From NCBI RefSeq assembly GCF_024227715.1, contig NZ_CP100448.1, forward strand, positions 124,001 through 188,000: a DNA stretch of 64,000 nucleotides, given 5' to 3'. Numbering within the stretch: the first letter of the stretch is position 1; every line of letters starts with the position of its first letter. This DNA is from Halomarina litorea (lineage in GTDB: Archaea; Halobacteriota; Halobacteria; Halobacteriales; Haloarculaceae). The position numbers and the translations under genes were made by a program. Positions 35,705 through 44,130 of this stretch are shown piece by piece. The notes under the pieces are model-generated. The model saw only the letters and a program-made list of their open reading frames with translations. It did not search any database and was not told the DNA's origin.

Positions 35705-37210
35705 TCAGTAGAACAGCGCGGGCAGCGCGAGTGCGACGCCGTTCGTCCAGCCGAAGCCGAACTGGAGGGGGTACTCTCCGCCGCCGCCCGCGCCGGTGCC
35801 CCCGGTGACGTCGTACTTCTCGAGCAGTAGTCCCTCGCGGTCGAACACGTCGCGGTTGAGGTCGAGCCACCTGCCGGCGACGAGTTCCGCGAGTCGGTCG
35901 TGGCCGTACTCCCGGAGCCCAACGGCCGCCATCCAGTGGAGCGGTGCCCAGCCGTTGGGGTAGTCCCACTGCTCGCCCGACTCCGTCAGCGTCGTCACCA
36001 GCCCGCCGGGGTGGAGGAAGTGCTCGTCGAGGTGGGCCGCGACCGACGCCGCCTGTTCGTCCGTCGCCATCCCGCAGAACAGGGGGACGACGGCCGCGAG
36101 CGACCAGGTGTCGGTCCGGTTGCCCTCGGACCAGCAGTAGTCGAAGTAGAAGCCCGCTTCCTCGTCCCAGCACAGGGCGTCGACCGCGTCCCGTCGTCGC
36201 TCGGCGGCGCGGGCGTACTGGTCGGCGCGTTCGGGGTTCCCGCTGGCTCGCTCCCACTCCGAGAGCTTCGACTCCATGGCGTAGCAGAACGCGTTCAGGT
36301 CGACCGGGAGGAGGTCAGTCGTGCGAATCGTCGTCAACTCGTCGTCGGCCGCGAGCCACCGACTGCTGAAGTCCCAGCCCGATTCGCAGGCCGCCCGGAC
36401 GTCACGGTAGACTCGCCGGTCGGGGCGGTCTGCGTCCGCCGCGAGGGCCACGTCCTCGCGGTAGGACTCCTCGCGCGGCCCCGACCGGTCGTCCCAGTAC
36501 CGGTTGAGGACGCCGTCGTCGGTCCGGACGGCGCGGCGGGCGGCCGGGTCGTCCCCGGTCGTCCCCTCCGCGCCGTCCATCCAGAACTCGTGTTCTCGCC
36601 GGAGGGCGGGGAGGTACTCCCGGACGCCGTCGAACCCGCGTTCGCTCTCGAGGACGTCGAGGAGGTGACAGAACATCGGGGGGTGCGAGCGGGTCGTGTA
36701 GTAGAGGCGGTTGCCGTTCGGGACGCAGCCGTACTCGTCGATGAGCGCCGCGCAGTTCTCGGCGAGTTCGTCGATGAGGTCGATGCGGCCCGTGACTGCC
36801 AGTCCGACCGCGGTGAAGTAGGTGTCCCAGTAGTAGCTCTCCCGGAACCGCCCGCCGGGGACGACGTACCGGTTGGGGACGGGGAGGAAGGTCCCCCGCT
36901 CGCGGTCCTCGCGCGGGTGTCTGATGAGGAACGGCCAGAGTTCGTCGATGTACCACTCCATCGAGACCGTCGAGGGGTCGGCGGCGACGACGGGGTCCTC
37001 GGGGAGGGAGAACGCCTCGGCGACGAACGCCTCGACGTCGAAGTCCGATCCGGAGCGCTCGCGTTCACGTTCGAAGCGCGCCCTCAGCTCCGCGGTGTCC
37101 CACTCGGGGACGGCGTCGACGAACGTCTTCGAGTCGTCGAACGCGCCCGAGAGCTGGACGGTTTCGAAGAGGTCGCCGTCGAGTTGGGGATAGGAAGCGA
37201 ACGCGCTCAC
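35705..37210 (-). CDS. treA: Trehalase, glycoside hydrolase family 37
   Basis: An enzyme of 501 residues that splits trehalose into two glucoses. It contains trehalase signature 1 (VPGGRFRESYYWDTYF, about 117-132) and signature 2 (GEQWDYPNGWAPL). The catalytic acid is expected in ESGWDFSSRW and the base in LLLEKYDVTG, where GH37 enzymes have their Asp and Glu. There is no signal peptide, so it is cytosolic, like E. coli TreF. Trehalose is a compatible solute, so this enzyme may return stored solute to glucose. GH37 is uncommon in archaea. The 216 bp on its 3' side hold no gene. Confidence 0.92.
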   Translation of the reverse strand: MSAFASYPQLDGDLFETVQLSGAFDDSKTFVDAVPEWDTAELRARFERERERSGSDFDVEAFVAEAFSLPEDPVVAADPSTVSMEWYIDELWPFLIRHPREDRERGTFLPVPNRYVVPGGRFRESYYWDTYFTAVGLAVTGRIDLIDELAENCAALIDEYGCVPNGNRLYYTTRSHPPMFCHLLDVLESERGFDGVREYLPALRREHEFWMDGAEGTTGDDPAARRAVRTDDGVLNRYWDDRSGPREESYREDVALAADADRPDRRVYRDVRAACESGWDFSSRWLAADDELTTIRTTDLLPVDLNAFCYAMESKLSEWERASGNPERADQYARAAERRRDAVDALCWDEEAGFYFDYCWSEGNRTDTWSLAAVVPLFCGMATDEQAASVAAHLDEHFLHPGGLVTTLTESGEQWDYPNGWAPLHWMAAVGLREYGHDRLAELVAGRWLDLNRDVFDREGLLLEKYDVTGGTGAGGGGEYPLQFGFGWTNGVALALPALFY

Positions 37211-37397
37211 ACGGTCACTGGTAGATACCCATCCTTAACTCCTGTCGTCCGTACCGAACCGGCCGCTATCGACTCCCGCTCCGGACGTTCGTCCGCGATG
37301 GAGGGACCACCCATCCCGTGGTCTGACGGGTCGCTCCGGGGAGTGCGCGGGTGTGTGACGCCAGCCCCGGCGTTCGCCGCGCGGCGTCGCCTGTTCG

Positions 37398-37934
37398 CTA
37401 CCCCTCGTCCAGCCACTCGTCCGCGAGGGCGGCGTAGTAGTGGACGGTGACGTACTCGCCGTCGATGAACTCGGCTTCCTCGAACGCCGCCTCGTGGCGG
37501 AATCCCAGCTTCTCCCAGATGCGCCGGGAGCCGACGTTGCCCTCGAAGACGCGGGCGAACACGCGGTGGAAGCGCTTCTCGCGGAAGGCGTACTCCGTGG
37601 CGAGCCGACTGGCCTCGGTGCCGTAGCCGTGGCCCCAGAATTCCTCGGCGAGCAGGATGCCGAGTTCGGCGTTGACGCCGCTGTTCCCGCGGGGGTGGAC
37701 GCCGACGGAGCCCATCGGCTCCTCGCCGCGACAGACGAGGAGGCTCGCGTGGCCGTCGTCGGAGGCGCGCTCCTCGAACCACTCGCGTTCCTGCTTGCCG
37801 TTGATGGGGTCGCGCGCGCCGAGGTAGCGGCGCACGTTCGGCGCGTTGACCGTCCGCTGGAGGAAGCCGAGGTCCTCCTCCTCGATGGTCCGAAGCGTCA
37901 CCGCGTCGCCCTCGATGAAGACGGGTCCGGGCAT
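37398..37934 (-). CDS. RimJ/RimL-type GNAT N-acetyltransferase
   Basis: An acetyltransferase of 178 residues. It starts MPGPVFIEGDAVTLRTIEEEDLGFLQR, typical of the RimJ-like group, and carries GSVGVHPRGNSGVNAELGILLAEEFWGHGYGTEASRLATEYAF (acetyl-CoA loop GHGYGTEA) and FEGNVGSRRIWEKLGFRHEA. Substrates in this group range from ribosomal protein N-termini to small amines; none can be assigned here. Start ATG 37934. Confidence 0.85.
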   Translation of the reverse strand: MPGPVFIEGDAVTLRTIEEEDLGFLQRTVNAPNVRRYLGARDPINGKQEREWFEERASDDGHASLLVCRGEEPMGSVGVHPRGNSGVNAELGILLAEEFWGHGYGTEASRLATEYAFREKRFHRVFARVFEGNVGSRRIWEKLGFRHEAAFEEAEFIDGEYVTVHYYAALADEWLDEG

Positions 37935-38000
37935 AGGTTGACCTCCGCGTGAGAGGTAAAGCCGTTTCGGGGGCCGTGAGAACCCCTGACTCGGGCGGCG

Positions 38001-38615
38001 TCAGTCGTCGTCCGGATACTTCGGGTCGCGCTTCGAAGCGCGTTCGAGCGACGTCTCCACCACGTCGCGGACGTCGCCGTGGAAGATGCCGCCGTGGCCC
38101 GAGTACATGTGCTCGACGCCGTCGGGCATCCGGTCGAGGAGGTCCTCGATGGACTGGATGAGGCGCTCGCGGGACTGGCCGGGCATGTCCGTGCGTCCGA
38201 AACTGCCGTAGTCGAACGCGCCGTCGTCGTGGACGACGACGTCGCCGCTGAACAGGGTCGTCTCGCTCACGAACGCGAGGTGGTCGCCCGCGTGGCCGGG
38301 GGTGTAGACGGCCTCGAACTCCTCGTCGCCGATGGTGGCGGTGTCACCGTCCTCGATCGCGTGGGTGCGCCGCGGGTGGTCGCCGTAGGCGTAGCAGTCA
38401 CACTCGAAGGCGTCGAGGACGGCGTCGAGTTCCGAGACGTGGTCCCCGTGCTGGTGGGTGAGGACGACCCGGTCGAGGTGGTCCGTGTGGTCCCGGACGA
38501 CGTCCACGACGCCCGGCATCGCACCGGCGTCGACGAGCGTCGGACTGTCGCCCAGTGCGAGGTAGGCGTTGCAGGTGAACGCCTCGGCGTCGGCCGTGAC
38601 GTTGTGGACATCCAT
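38001..38615 (-). CDS. MBL-fold metallo-hydrolase (glyoxalase II-like)
   Basis: A protein of 204 residues with the metallo-beta-lactamase core motif THQHGDH, then YTPGHAGDH, LFSGDVV with the bridging Asp, and SGHGG near the end. This gives a full two-metal site. The layout fits glyoxalase II-like thioester hydrolases or related MBL enzymes of unknown substrate. ATG 38615 (MDVHNVTADAEAFTCNAYL) was chosen because the longer frame lacks family sequence. Confidence 0.88.
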   Translation of the reverse strand: MDVHNVTADAEAFTCNAYLALGDSPTLVDAGAMPGVVDVVRDHTDHLDRVVLTHQHGDHVSELDAVLDAFECDCYAYGDHPRRTHAIEDGDTATIGDEEFEAVYTPGHAGDHLAFVSETTLFSGDVVVHDDGAFDYGSFGRTDMPGQSRERLIQSIEDLLDRMPDGVEHMYSGHGGIFHGDVRDVVETSLERASKRDPKYPDDD

Positions 38616-38722
38616 ACGCCCACACGGGAGTGGCTGCCACTTCAGCCTACCTACAGGAGCAACAGTATCGGTCTGCAACCCACCCAACACTTTTCCCGGG
38701 CAATTCCTAAGTCTGACTCACT

Positions 38723-38893
38723 ATGGGCTTCGGGAGCTACGATGAGTCCGAGCAGGACAATCAGGAAATCGACACCGACTTCGACGAGGACGAGAGCCTC
38801 GCGACCGGTGAGGCCCACAGAGGCGAAGTGAACTTCGAGTTCGAGGAGTCCAACGACGAACTCCTCAACCGACTCGAAGAGATGAAAGACTGA
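38723..38893 (+). CDS. DUF5786 small acidic protein
   Basis: A very acidic protein of 56 residues: MGFGSYDESEQDNQEIDTDF at the start and NDELLNRLEEMKD at the end. I recognise this as the haloarchaeal DUF5786 family of short conserved proteins, whose function is unknown. The gene sits 3 bp before the DUF99 gene on the same strand and is likely co-transcribed with it. Confidence 0.85.
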   Translation: MGFGSYDESEQDNQEIDTDFDEDESLATGEAHRGEVNFEFEESNDELLNRLEEMKD

Positions 38894-38896
38894 GCC

Positions 38897-39484
38897 GTGT
38901 CGCCCCGCGGGCGGGCACTCGGTGTCGCCGAGTCCTACGCCGACGCCGACCGGAGCACCGTCGCCGGCGCGGTCCTGCGCGCCGACCGCGCCCTCGACGG
39001 ACTCGCCTTCTCTTCGATAACCGTCGGCGGCAGCGACGCGACCGACCGCGTCGCCGACCTGTACGACTCGCTCGGCCGCGAGGACGTCCGCTACCTCCTC
39101 GTCGCGGGCATCGCCCCCGCGTGGTTCAACCTCCTCGACCTGCTCGCCCTCCACGACGCCGTGGAGCGACCCGTCCTCTCGGTGTCCTTCGAGGCGAGTC
39201 CGGGCCTCGGGGACGCCCTCCGCGAGCAGTTTTCCGGGGCGGCCCTCGACGCCCGACGCGCCGTCTACGAGCGCCAGCCACCTCGACGGCCGGTCGAGGT
39301 GAACGGCGAGACGGTGTACGTCCGGAGCGTCGGCCTCGACGACGGCGAGGCGGTGGCCGTCGTCCGCGCGTTCACCCCCGAGGGGGGCCGGCCGGAACCG
39401 CTCCGAGTCGCCCGTCTCGCGGCGCGGGCCGGCGACGACTTCCGGCGGACGAGTGACTTCGGACGGGCGGACGACACCCGGTAG
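38897..39484 (+). CDS. DUF99 (UPF0215) protein
   Basis: A protein of 195 residues, GTG start. It contains the DUF99 features RALGVAESY at the start, a repeated Asp/Gly pattern (SSITVGGSDATDRVADLYDSLG), YLLVAGIAPAWFNLLDL and LSVSFEASPGL. This archaeal family has an endonuclease V-like fold, but no function is established. It follows DUF5786 directly and precedes the uracil-DNA glycosylase gene, so a DNA-repair link is possible though unproven. Confidence 0.83.
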   Translation: MSPRGRALGVAESYADADRSTVAGAVLRADRALDGLAFSSITVGGSDATDRVADLYDSLGREDVRYLLVAGIAPAWFNLLDLLALHDAVERPVLSVSFEASPGLGDALREQFSGAALDARRAVYERQPPRRPVEVNGETVYVRSVGLDDGEAVAVVRAFTPEGGRPEPLRVARLAARAGDDFRRTSDFGRADDTR

Positions 39485-39544
39485 GACGGCACGGCCTGCG
39501 TGGGCGACCGCACCTGATTAGTCGCTGCCGCGCGCGCCCACGGT

Positions 39545-40141
39545 ATGGACCTCGAACACATGGACGGCCTCGTCGTGGAGGGCTGTACCCGCTGTCCGGC
39601 GCTCTGTGAGTCCCGGTCGCGCATCGTCAACGGCGCGGGCGCCGAGGACGCGGCCCTCGTGTTCGTCGGCGAGGGCCCCGGCGCACAGGAGGACGAACAG
39701 GGCGAACCGTTCGTCGGACGCTCGGGGAGCGTCCTCGACGCAGCCCTCGACGAACGCGGCCTCTCGCGCGACGAGGTGCGCATCACCAACTGCGTGCGTT
39801 GTCGCCCGCCGGACAACCGCGACCCGCACACGGACGAACTCGCCAACTGCCGGGACTACCTCGAACGCGAACTCGACCTCGTGGACCCCGACCTCGTCGT
39901 CACGCTGGGGAAGGTGCCGAGCCAGCACCTCCTCGGGCGGGACGTGGCCGTCACGAAGGAAGCCGGGAGCGTCCACGAGGTCCGCATCGGAGAGACGACC
40001 CGCCGCGTGCTGGTGAGTCTCCACCCCGCCGCGACGCTGTACGACCGGAGCCAGCAGGAGACGTTCGAGGCGGCGCTGGACGAGGCGGCGGCGCTCGTGG
40101 GTGCGGGGGAGTCCGACCAGTCGCGACTGGGCGACTACTGA
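39545..40141 (+). CDS. udgA: Uracil-DNA glycosylase, family 4
   Basis: A glycosylase of 198 residues that removes uracil from DNA, which matters where cytosine deamination is frequent in GC-rich genomes. The iron-sulfur ligands are in GCTRCPALC (Cys14, Cys17), CVRCRPP (Cys86) and ANC (Cys102). The active-site motif A is GEGPGAQEDEQGEPFVGRSG (43-61 region), and motif B is SLHPAATLYDRS. Length and layout are normal for family 4. Confidence 0.93.
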   Translation: MDLEHMDGLVVEGCTRCPALCESRSRIVNGAGAEDAALVFVGEGPGAQEDEQGEPFVGRSGSVLDAALDERGLSRDEVRITNCVRCRPPDNRDPHTDELANCRDYLERELDLVDPDLVVTLGKVPSQHLLGRDVAVTKEAGSVHEVRIGETTRRVLVSLHPAATLYDRSQQETFEAALDEAAALVGAGESDQSRLGDY

Positions 40142-40175
40142 CGAGCGGCTAAGAGCGCGCGCGAAGACCGACGGC

Positions 40176-41210
40176 CTAGTTCTTGCTGCCGCCGCCCATC
40201 CCGAGCCACTTCCCGGGGGTGCCGAGGTCGCGCAGGGCGTCGATGACGCTCTTGCCCTCGTGTTCACCCGGACGCAGGCGCGCGCGGATGCGCGAGGAGA
40301 CGAGTTCGACGGACAGGACGATGAAGATGACCATCGCGATGCCCGCCGCGGCACGGCTGTACGCGCCGAGTGCGATGCGGGTGTTGATGTACGACCCGAT
40401 GCCGCCCGCACCGTAGACGCCGAGGCTGATGGCGATGCGGGTGTTGATCTCGAGGATGTAGAGCGTCCACGCGACGAACGAGGTAGACACCTGACTCAGC
40501 ATCCCGAACGAGATGATCTGCGGGCGGTTCGCGCCCGTCGACCGAATGGCCTCGATGGGCCCCTCGTCGATCTCCTCCAGTTCGTCGGTGAACAGTCGCC
40601 CGAGGTTCCCAATGGTGTCGGTGGCGACGGCGAGCATGGCCGACAGCGGCGTGATGCCCGCCAGCGGGATGTAGATGAGGATCCAGACGAGCGCCGGGAT
40701 GGCGCGGATGGTGGACATCGTCCCGCGGAAGAGGAAGTTGAACGGGAACGGGACGACGCGCTCGCTCCCGAGGATGCCGAAGATCAGCGCGAGGGGGAAG
40801 CCGAGCACGGTCCCGACGAACCCGATGACGATGGTGATGAGGCTCAGGCCGACGATGGTCCGGCCGCGGCCGGCCTCGGTGGTGAGCGTCTCGACGAACG
40901 TCCCCGGGTGGAGGAACGACTCCCAGAGGCCGGCGAGTCGACCGATTCCCTCCGCGTCCGCGCCCACCTCGTTGTTCTTCGAGTAGAGCGTGAACTCCTC
41001 GAACTTCGGCGGGACGAACTCGGAGACGGCCTCGGTGAACTGCGGCCACTGGCCGACGAGACTGCTGATGGAGAACTGGAGCACCTCCAGTCCGAGGGAG
41101 GTGAGGCCGACGACGACGGCGAGGCCGACCAGCATGAGGACTCGCCTGGCCTGCTGGCTCCGTTCGATGGACTGGAGAGCCTCGTCGATGGTCCGACGCT
41201 CGTTGCTCAC
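40176..41210 (-). CDS. phnE: Phosphonate-type ABC transporter permease
   Basis: A membrane permease of 344 residues. An N-terminal span (VLMLVGLAVVVGLTSLGLEVLQ) is followed by an external loop of about 80 residues and a five- to six-span binding-protein-dependent permease domain with LFRGTMSTIRAIPALVWILIYIPLAGITPLSAMLAVATDTIG, which includes the EAA-like region, and RSTGANRPQIISFGMLSQV. It matches PhnE. The start overlaps phnC's stop by 4 bp, so the order of translation is phnD, phnC, phnE. Confidence 0.9.
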   Translation of the reverse strand: MSNERRTIDEALQSIERSQQARRVLMLVGLAVVVGLTSLGLEVLQFSISSLVGQWPQFTEAVSEFVPPKFEEFTLYSKNNEVGADAEGIGRLAGLWESFLHPGTFVETLTTEAGRGRTIVGLSLITIVIGFVGTVLGFPLALIFGILGSERVVPFPFNFLFRGTMSTIRAIPALVWILIYIPLAGITPLSAMLAVATDTIGNLGRLFTDELEEIDEGPIEAIRSTGANRPQIISFGMLSQVSTSFVAWTLYILEINTRIAISLGVYGAGGIGSYINTRIALGAYSRAAAGIAMVIFIVLSVELVSSRIRARLRPGEHEGKSVIDALRDLGTPGKWLGMGGGSKN

Positions 41211-41983
41211 TGGACCACCTCCTCGCCCGACTCGTCAGTCGCGAGGTGGGGGGCGCTGTCGCCGCCCGGCCCGTAGTAGATGTCGTCGACCTCGTCCATC
41301 GTGAGTTCCTCGCGGGTGCCGTCGAAGACGACGCGCCCGTCGCGGATGCCGATGAAGCGGTCGCCGAACTCGCGGGCGAGGTTCACCTGGTGGAGGCTCG
41401 CGATGGTGGTCAGTTCGCGCTCCTTGGCGGCGCTCTTCATGTAGCCCATGACGTCGCTGGCGGCCTTCGGGTCGAGGCTGGCGACGGGTTCGTCTGCGAG
41501 CAGGAGGTCCGGGTTCTGGACGAGGGCGCGGGCGATGCCGACGCGCTGTTTCTGTCCCCCGCTCATCGACCCGGCGCGTTGCTGGGCCTCCGAGAGCAGG
41601 CCGACGGTGTCGAGAGCTTCGAGGGCGGCGCGCTTGTCGTCGTCGGTGTACGCGGAGACGAGACTGCGGGCGTAGCCGGTGCGGCCGAGCGCACCCGTGA
41701 GCGCGTTCCGGTAGGCGCTCATGCTCTCGATGAGGTAGTGCATCTGGAAGACCATCCCGACCTCGCTGCGCGCGCCGCCGACCGTGCTGTCGCCGATGCG
41801 CACCTCGCCTTCGGTCGGTTGGGTGAGACCGTTGAGCACGCGCAAGAGGGTGGACTTGCCCGCGCCCGAAGGGCCGAGGACGACGACGAACTCCCCTTCG
41901 GGGATGTGGACGGAGACGTCGTCGAGTGCGACGGTGTCCTCGCCGTAGCGTTTGGTGACGTTTTCGAGTGAGACTGCGGGCAT
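41207..41983 (-). CDS. phnC: Phosphonate-type ABC transporter ATPase
   Basis: An ATPase of 258 residues that powers uptake. Walker A is GPSGAGKST (37-45), the signature is MSGGQKQRVGIARAL, Walker B is LLLADEPVASLD, and the switch His lies in TIASLHQVNLA. The last is the PhnC-type SLHQ rather than the usual TH. Substrates in this group include phosphonates, phosphite and phosphate esters. No C-P lyase genes are in the window, so the transported compound is open. Confidence 0.92.
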   Translation of the reverse strand: MPAVSLENVTKRYGEDTVALDDVSVHIPEGEFVVVLGPSGAGKSTLLRVLNGLTQPTEGEVRIGDSTVGGARSEVGMVFQMHYLIESMSAYRNALTGALGRTGYARSLVSAYTDDDKRAALEALDTVGLLSEAQQRAGSMSGGQKQRVGIARALVQNPDLLLADEPVASLDPKAASDVMGYMKSAAKERELTTIASLHQVNLAREFGDRFIGIRDGRVVFDGTREELTMDEVDDIYYGPGGDSAPHLATDESGEEVVQ

Positions 41984-42034
41984 TGAGTGTGGTAATCGTG
42001 AGGGATTTGAAAGGCGTTACGTCCCGCGTTCGGA

Positions 42035-43066
42035 CTACCCTTCGAGGAAGCCGATGTCGATACCGAGTTGCTTGGCCACGTCGATGACGGGCTGGTAGGT
42101 CTCGGCGTCGGCCTCGCGCACGTCGGAGAACCAGAGGTCGTCGTCCGTGTCGGCCTCGCCGTCCTCGCCAAGGTACATCGACTCGGGGGAGTCGAGGAGT
42201 GCCTGCGTGACCGAGGACTGCTGTTCCTCGGGGAGCAGGGGGCTGACCGCGATGGGGGCGCGCGGGATACCCTCGTACTTCTTCACGTACTCGATACCTT
42301 CCTTCTGCTCGCGGTTGTCGTTGAGCGTGATGAACTCGCCGACGCCGGCGGCGTCGGCCTGTCCGGTGTTGACCGCGGCCAGCGCCTTGTCGTGACCGCC
42401 GGCGAACTGGGCGGTGAAGTCGGCGCCGCCGTCGCTCTGGGGCAGTTCGCCGATGCTGAGGCCCGCCTGCTTGAGCATGTACAGCGGGAACAGCGCGCCG
42501 CTGGCGCTGAGACGGTCCGCGAAGGCGATGGTCTTGCCCTTGAGGTCCGAGAGCGAACTGACGTCGCTGTCGGCGCTGGTGACGATGGTGCTGACGTAGG
42601 TGTACGAGCCGTAGCCCTTGCGCTGGAGGACGATGTTGACCTTCTCGGCCTTGACGCCGAGTGCGGCCGCGAACGGCCCCATCTCCGCGACGTCGGCCGT
42701 CCCGGAGTCGAGCGCGGACATGACCGCGCTGTAGTTGTTCCCGTACGTGAGTTCCGTGGGGACCGAGAGCGCCTCGTTGAGGTAGCTCTTGACCGGCGCG
42801 TACTGCGCCATCATCTGCTCCTGTGGCTCGGAGGGCGACATGATGAAGTTCAGCGTGCCGTCGCGGAACTTCTCCCCCGAGTCGGACGTGGACTCGCCCG
42901 ACCCGTTGCCCGACGGGGAGCCCTCCCCGTCCGTCGTGTCGTTCGTGCTACCGCCGCCCGACCCGTTGTCGCCGTCGCCGCCGTCGCCGCCGCCGAGGCA
43001 TCCCGCGAGGAGCCCCGCGCTGCCGAGTGCACCTGCCGTCTTCAGGAAGTCGCGTCGTTTGGACAT
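42035..43066 (-). CDS. phnD: Phosphonate-type substrate-binding lipoprotein
   Basis: A periplasmic-type binding protein of 343 residues. A twin-arginine signal (SKRRDFLKTAG) and lipobox LLAGC anchor it outside the membrane; a Gly/Ser/Asp linker of about 45 residues follows. The PhnD/PtxB-type domain includes LNFIMSPSEPQEQMMAQYAPVKSYL, a Tyr in TELTYGNNYSAVMSALDSGTADVAEMGPFA, and TIVTSADSDVSSLSDLKGKTIAFADRLSASGALFPLYML. It is the first gene of the transporter operon, and the linker is typical of haloarchaeal lipoproteins. Confidence 0.9.
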   Translation of the reverse strand: MSKRRDFLKTAGALGSAGLLAGCLGGGDGGDGDNGSGGGSTNDTTDGEGSPSGNGSGESTSDSGEKFRDGTLNFIMSPSEPQEQMMAQYAPVKSYLNEALSVPTELTYGNNYSAVMSALDSGTADVAEMGPFAAALGVKAEKVNIVLQRKGYGSYTYVSTIVTSADSDVSSLSDLKGKTIAFADRLSASGALFPLYMLKQAGLSIGELPQSDGGADFTAQFAGGHDKALAAVNTGQADAAGVGEFITLNDNREQKEGIEYVKKYEGIPRAPIAVSPLLPEEQQSSVTQALLDSPESMYLGEDGEADTDDDLWFSDVREADAETYQPVIDVAKQLGIDIGFLEG

Positions 43067-43224
43067 TGTGCGAACATCTCCACATTCCGATGGATGATTC
43101 TAAGTCTTTCTACTTCAGCCGGAATATCACGACGAGGAGTGACACCTATATATGTCCATCATGTCGTCCGCGGACACAACTCGGACGACGGAACTGACTT
43201 GCCGGCGTCGGCCGTAGCGCACCC

Positions 43225-43869
43225 ATGAGCATGCAGGTCACCGCCGACGTGGTCGTCGTGGACTACGGCCTCGGGAACCTCCGGAGTGTCACCCGGGGCC
43301 TCGAACGCGCCGGGGCCGGAGTGGAAGTCAGCGCCGACCCGGCCGTTCTCGACCGTGCCGACGGCGTGGTCCTCCCCGGCGTCGGAGCGTTCAGCGAGGG
43401 CATGGAGAACGCCGGCCCGTTCCGCGACGTCCTCCTCGACCTCGCCGCGGAGGGCACGCCCCTGTTCGGCATCTGTCTCGGGATGCAGATGCTCCTGACG
43501 ACGAGCGAGGAGGCCACCCACGCGGGACAGGGCGACGTGGAGGGGCTGGACCTCGTTCCCGGCCGGAACGTGCGGTTCGCCGAGGGGCAGAAGGTGCCCC
43601 ACATGGGCTGGAACGAACTCGACGTGAAGCGCGACCACCCCCTCGTCGAGGGTGTCGACGGACAGCACGCCTACTTCGTCCACTCGTACTACGCGGTCCC
43701 TGACGACGAGAGCGCCACCGTCGCCACCACGGACTACGGGCGCGAGTTCGCCTCCATCGTCGCCAACGACCGGGGTAACGTCTTCGGGACCCAGTTCCAC
43801 CCCGAGAAGTCGGGCGAGACGGGCCTGCGCATCCTCCGGAACTTCGTAGAGATGTGCGCCGAGAAGTAG
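43225..43869 (+). CDS. hisH: Imidazole glycerol phosphate synthase, glutaminase subunit
   Basis: A class I glutamine amidotransferase of 214 residues that supplies ammonia to HisF in histidine synthesis. It starts with VVVVDYGLGNLRSVTRGLE. The nucleophile is Cys84 in FGICLGMQML, and the His-Glu pair is His192/Glu194 in FGTQFHPEKSG. HisF is not next to it. A TATA-like CCTATATATG occurs at 43145-43154, about 75 nt upstream. Confidence 0.95.
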   Translation: MSMQVTADVVVVDYGLGNLRSVTRGLERAGAGVEVSADPAVLDRADGVVLPGVGAFSEGMENAGPFRDVLLDLAAEGTPLFGICLGMQMLLTTSEEATHAGQGDVEGLDLVPGRNVRFAEGQKVPHMGWNELDVKRDHPLVEGVDGQHAYFVHSYYAVPDDESATVATTDYGREFASIVANDRGNVFGTQFHPEKSGETGLRILRNFVEMCAEK

Positions 43870-43975
43870 TCGAAACGCGAAAGTGCGGTAGATGACCAGC
43901 GTTCGCGCGAGGGTGTCACCCCGAGCGCGATTCTCGGGCGCGAGTGGAGCGAGCGCCCGCACTTTTTCGTGCCAT

Positions 43976-44113
43976 TGCGAGACGCTCGGCGTCTCGCAGG
44001 CTCCCAGAAACTTCGTTACCAGAACGCTCTGCGTTCTGGTTGCCAGCGGGACCGGCGGTCCCGCGCGCTTGCTGGGAGAGGGTTTTCGAGGAGCGGTGCG
44101 CCGCAGGCGCACC
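43976..44113. repeat. Array of four strong hairpins downstream of hisH
   Basis: Four almost perfect stem-loops lie in 138 bp of gene-free DNA. They are 43976-43998 (9-bp stem, 5-nt loop), 44018-44040 (10-bp stem, loop TCT), 44046-44064 (8-bp stem GCGGGACC, 3-nt loop) and 44095-44113 (8-bp stem GGTGCGCC, 3-nt loop). They lie between the convergent ends of hisH and the SWIM gene, so one role may be transcript termination or protection. The two middle hairpins are part of an inverted repeat with 44576-44632. Confidence 0.7.
44011..44067 (+). repeat. Left copy of inverted repeat flanking the SWIM gene
   Basis: By hand alignment, 49 of 57 positions match the reverse complement of 44576-44632. It contains two hairpins. 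Differences within the longer hairpin are compensated so that pairing is kept (ACCAGAACGC/GCGTTCTGGT here against ACCGGAACGC/GCGTTCCGGT in the other copy). Confidence 0.75.
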
Positions 44114-44130
44114 CGACGAAGAAAACGGTG

